Made by a program: the position numbers and the translations under genes
In this document: positions 7,080 through 7,511 of the stretch, one piece after another
Layout: the number at the start of each line of letters is the position of its first letter
Numbering within the stretch: the stretch's first letter is position 1
From: an uncultured Erysipelotrichaceae bacterium
Lineage (GTDB): Bacteria; Bacillota_I; Bacilli_A; Erysipelotrichales; Erysipelotrichaceae
NCBI GenBank assembly: GCA_902795905.1
Contig: CADBMY010000146.1
Span: 1 to 7,511, forward strand
DNA length: 7,511 bases
Reading direction: 5' to 3'
Notes under the pieces: model-generated
Told to the model about the DNA's origin: nothing
Databases searched by the model: none
Seen by the model: the letters and a program-made list of their open reading frames with translations, nothing else

Positions 7080-7085
7080 TGCATT

Positions 7086-7091
7086 ACCTCT
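7086..7091 (-). promoter_or_regulatory. ribosome binding site of dnaX (decides the start)
   Basis: AGAGGT lies 6 bases before ATG 7079. It selects the start giving MGREALYQKYR rather than the TTG at 7103. It would lie within a leader of only about 17 bases if transcription begins near 7096. Confidence 0.75.
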
Positions 7092-7102
7092 GCTATTAAT
7101 CA

Positions 7103-7131
7103 ATTATAGCAAAAGAAAAGGCTATTCTTAA
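7103..7131 (-). promoter_or_regulatory. sigma-A type extended -10 promoter of the dnaX operon
   Basis: Reading the minus strand, TTAAGA (7131-7126, four of six matches to TTGACA) is followed by a 17-base spacer and TATAAT (7108-7103, perfect). A TG pair one base upstream of the -10 gives TGCTATAAT. Transcription should begin near 7096, leaving a leader of about 17 bases before dnaX. It is the only convincing promoter I see for the seven downstream genes. It has no obvious operator, which suggests constitutive expression. Confidence 0.75.
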
Positions 7132-7140
7132 GCCCTTCTC
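7111..7140 (-). terminator. intrinsic terminator after tadA
   Basis: The transcript would form AAGGGCT (7137-7131), a 7-base loop and AGCCTTT (7123-7117), a 7-pair stem including one G-U pair. The T-rich tract TTTTCTTTT (7119-7111) overlaps the 3' arm. It begins 8 bases after the tadA stop. The stem is short, so termination may be partial and some tadA transcript could read into dnaX. The -35 element of the dnaX promoter overlaps its loop and 5' arm. Confidence 0.6.
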
Positions 7141-7145
7141 AATGT

Positions 7146-7511
7146 CTATTTGTCGATTTTAAACTGACTTTTATCTCTTTTCGGCTTTTGTCTCTTCTCT
7201 TTGAAGAATGCGCGCAGGATATCTCCGCATTCCTGTTCAAGATATCCCGATTCGACGTTCACGTGATGATTCAGGCGGCTGATCTTCCGCACCTCGATCA
7301 CGCTGTCTACTGCCCCTGCCTTGGGATCTTTCGTTCCGTAATACAGATTGGCGATCCTGGCAAGGATAATGGCTCCGGTGCACATCATGCAGGGTTCCAG
7401 GGTCACATACAGATCGCAGTCGTCCAGACACCACGTACCAAGATACGAAGAAGCTTTCTGTATAGCCAGGAATTCCGCATGCGCACTTGCCTGTTTGTTT
7501 GTCTCCCGCAG
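7146..7511 (-). CDS. tadA: tRNA-specific adenosine deaminase TadA, N-terminus outside window
   Basis: The frame is open at the right edge and gives the last 121 residues of a protein usually about 150 long, so roughly 30-40 N-terminal residues are missing. TadA deaminates wobble A34 of tRNA-Arg(ACG) to inosine. Zinc and catalytic residues are visible: HAE (His11 as zinc ligand, Glu13 as proton shuttle, numbered from the window edge) and PCMMC (Cys41, Cys44). LRETNKQASAHAE, GTWCLDDCDLYVTLEPC and LNHHVNVESGYLEQECG match the bacterial TadA pattern. The C-terminal tail is Lys-rich (KRQKPKRDKSQFKIDK). It ends in TAG and is followed by a terminator, so it belongs to an upstream transcription unit. 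A general cytidine/guanine deaminase is much less likely given the context and these motifs. Confidence 0.95.
   Translation of the reverse strand: MRETNKQASAHAEFLAIQKASSYLGTWCLDDCDLYVTLEPCMMCTGAIILARIANLYYGTKDPKAGAVDSVIEVRKISRLNHHVNVESGYLEQECGDILRAFFKEKRQKPKRDKSQFKIDK

Noticed and set aside
7080..7145. A small SRP RNA (scRNA) gene between tadA and dnaX, as found in many Bacillota
   Set aside because: The gap is only about 65 bases and is fully explained by a terminator, a promoter and a ribosome binding site; there is no room or matching hairpin.
1..7511. Mobile element, prophage or CRISPR content
   Set aside because: No transposase, integrase, terminal inverted repeats, direct repeat arrays or composition shift were seen; all genes share orientation and base composition.

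Overview
The window holds seven complete or nearly complete genes and one partial gene. All lie on the minus strand, so transcription runs from high to low coordinates. Base composition is about half G+C. The Shine-Dalgarno sites, the TGnTATAAT promoter and the tadA-dnaX-ybaB-recR order all point to a Bacillota (Firmicutes) genome. A gut member such as an Erysipelotrichia relative is plausible, but this rests on general resemblance and not on a search.

Right edge (about 7511-7146): the C-terminal four fifths of tadA, the tRNA wobble adenosine deaminase. The gap of about 65 bases to dnaX holds a short intrinsic terminator for tadA. Interleaved with it is a strong extended -10 promoter that starts the next operon, plus the dnaX ribosome binding site.

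Main operon (7079 to beyond 1): dnaX (DNA polymerase III clamp-loader tau), ybaB/ebfC (nucleoid-associated protein) and recR (recombination mediator) form the classic trio. They are followed by an uncharacterised 303-residue protein with a PUA/EVE-like N-terminal half, then mnmG (tRNA wobble-uridine modification flavoenzyme), a 210-residue protein that looks like a divergent ThyX flavin-dependent thymidylate synthase without the signature motif, and a predicted lipoprotein of the glycosyl-hydrolase-like GHL10 (DUF187) family that runs off the left edge. Every junction is an overlap or a 2-base gap: -8, +2, +2, -14, -4 and -14 bases. No internal terminator is apparent, so the genes are probably co-transcribed and translationally coupled from the one promoter near 7103-7131.

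The well-known genes cover replication (DnaX), recombinational repair (RecR, with YbaB on DNA) and wobble-base decoding (TadA for A34, MnmG for U34). The most interesting content is the two poorly known proteins in the same transcript: the PUA/EVE-like protein and the motif-less ThyX relative beside mnmG. No rRNA, tRNA, CRISPR array, insertion sequence or phage attachment site was found. No stretch longer than about 65 bases lacks a gene.
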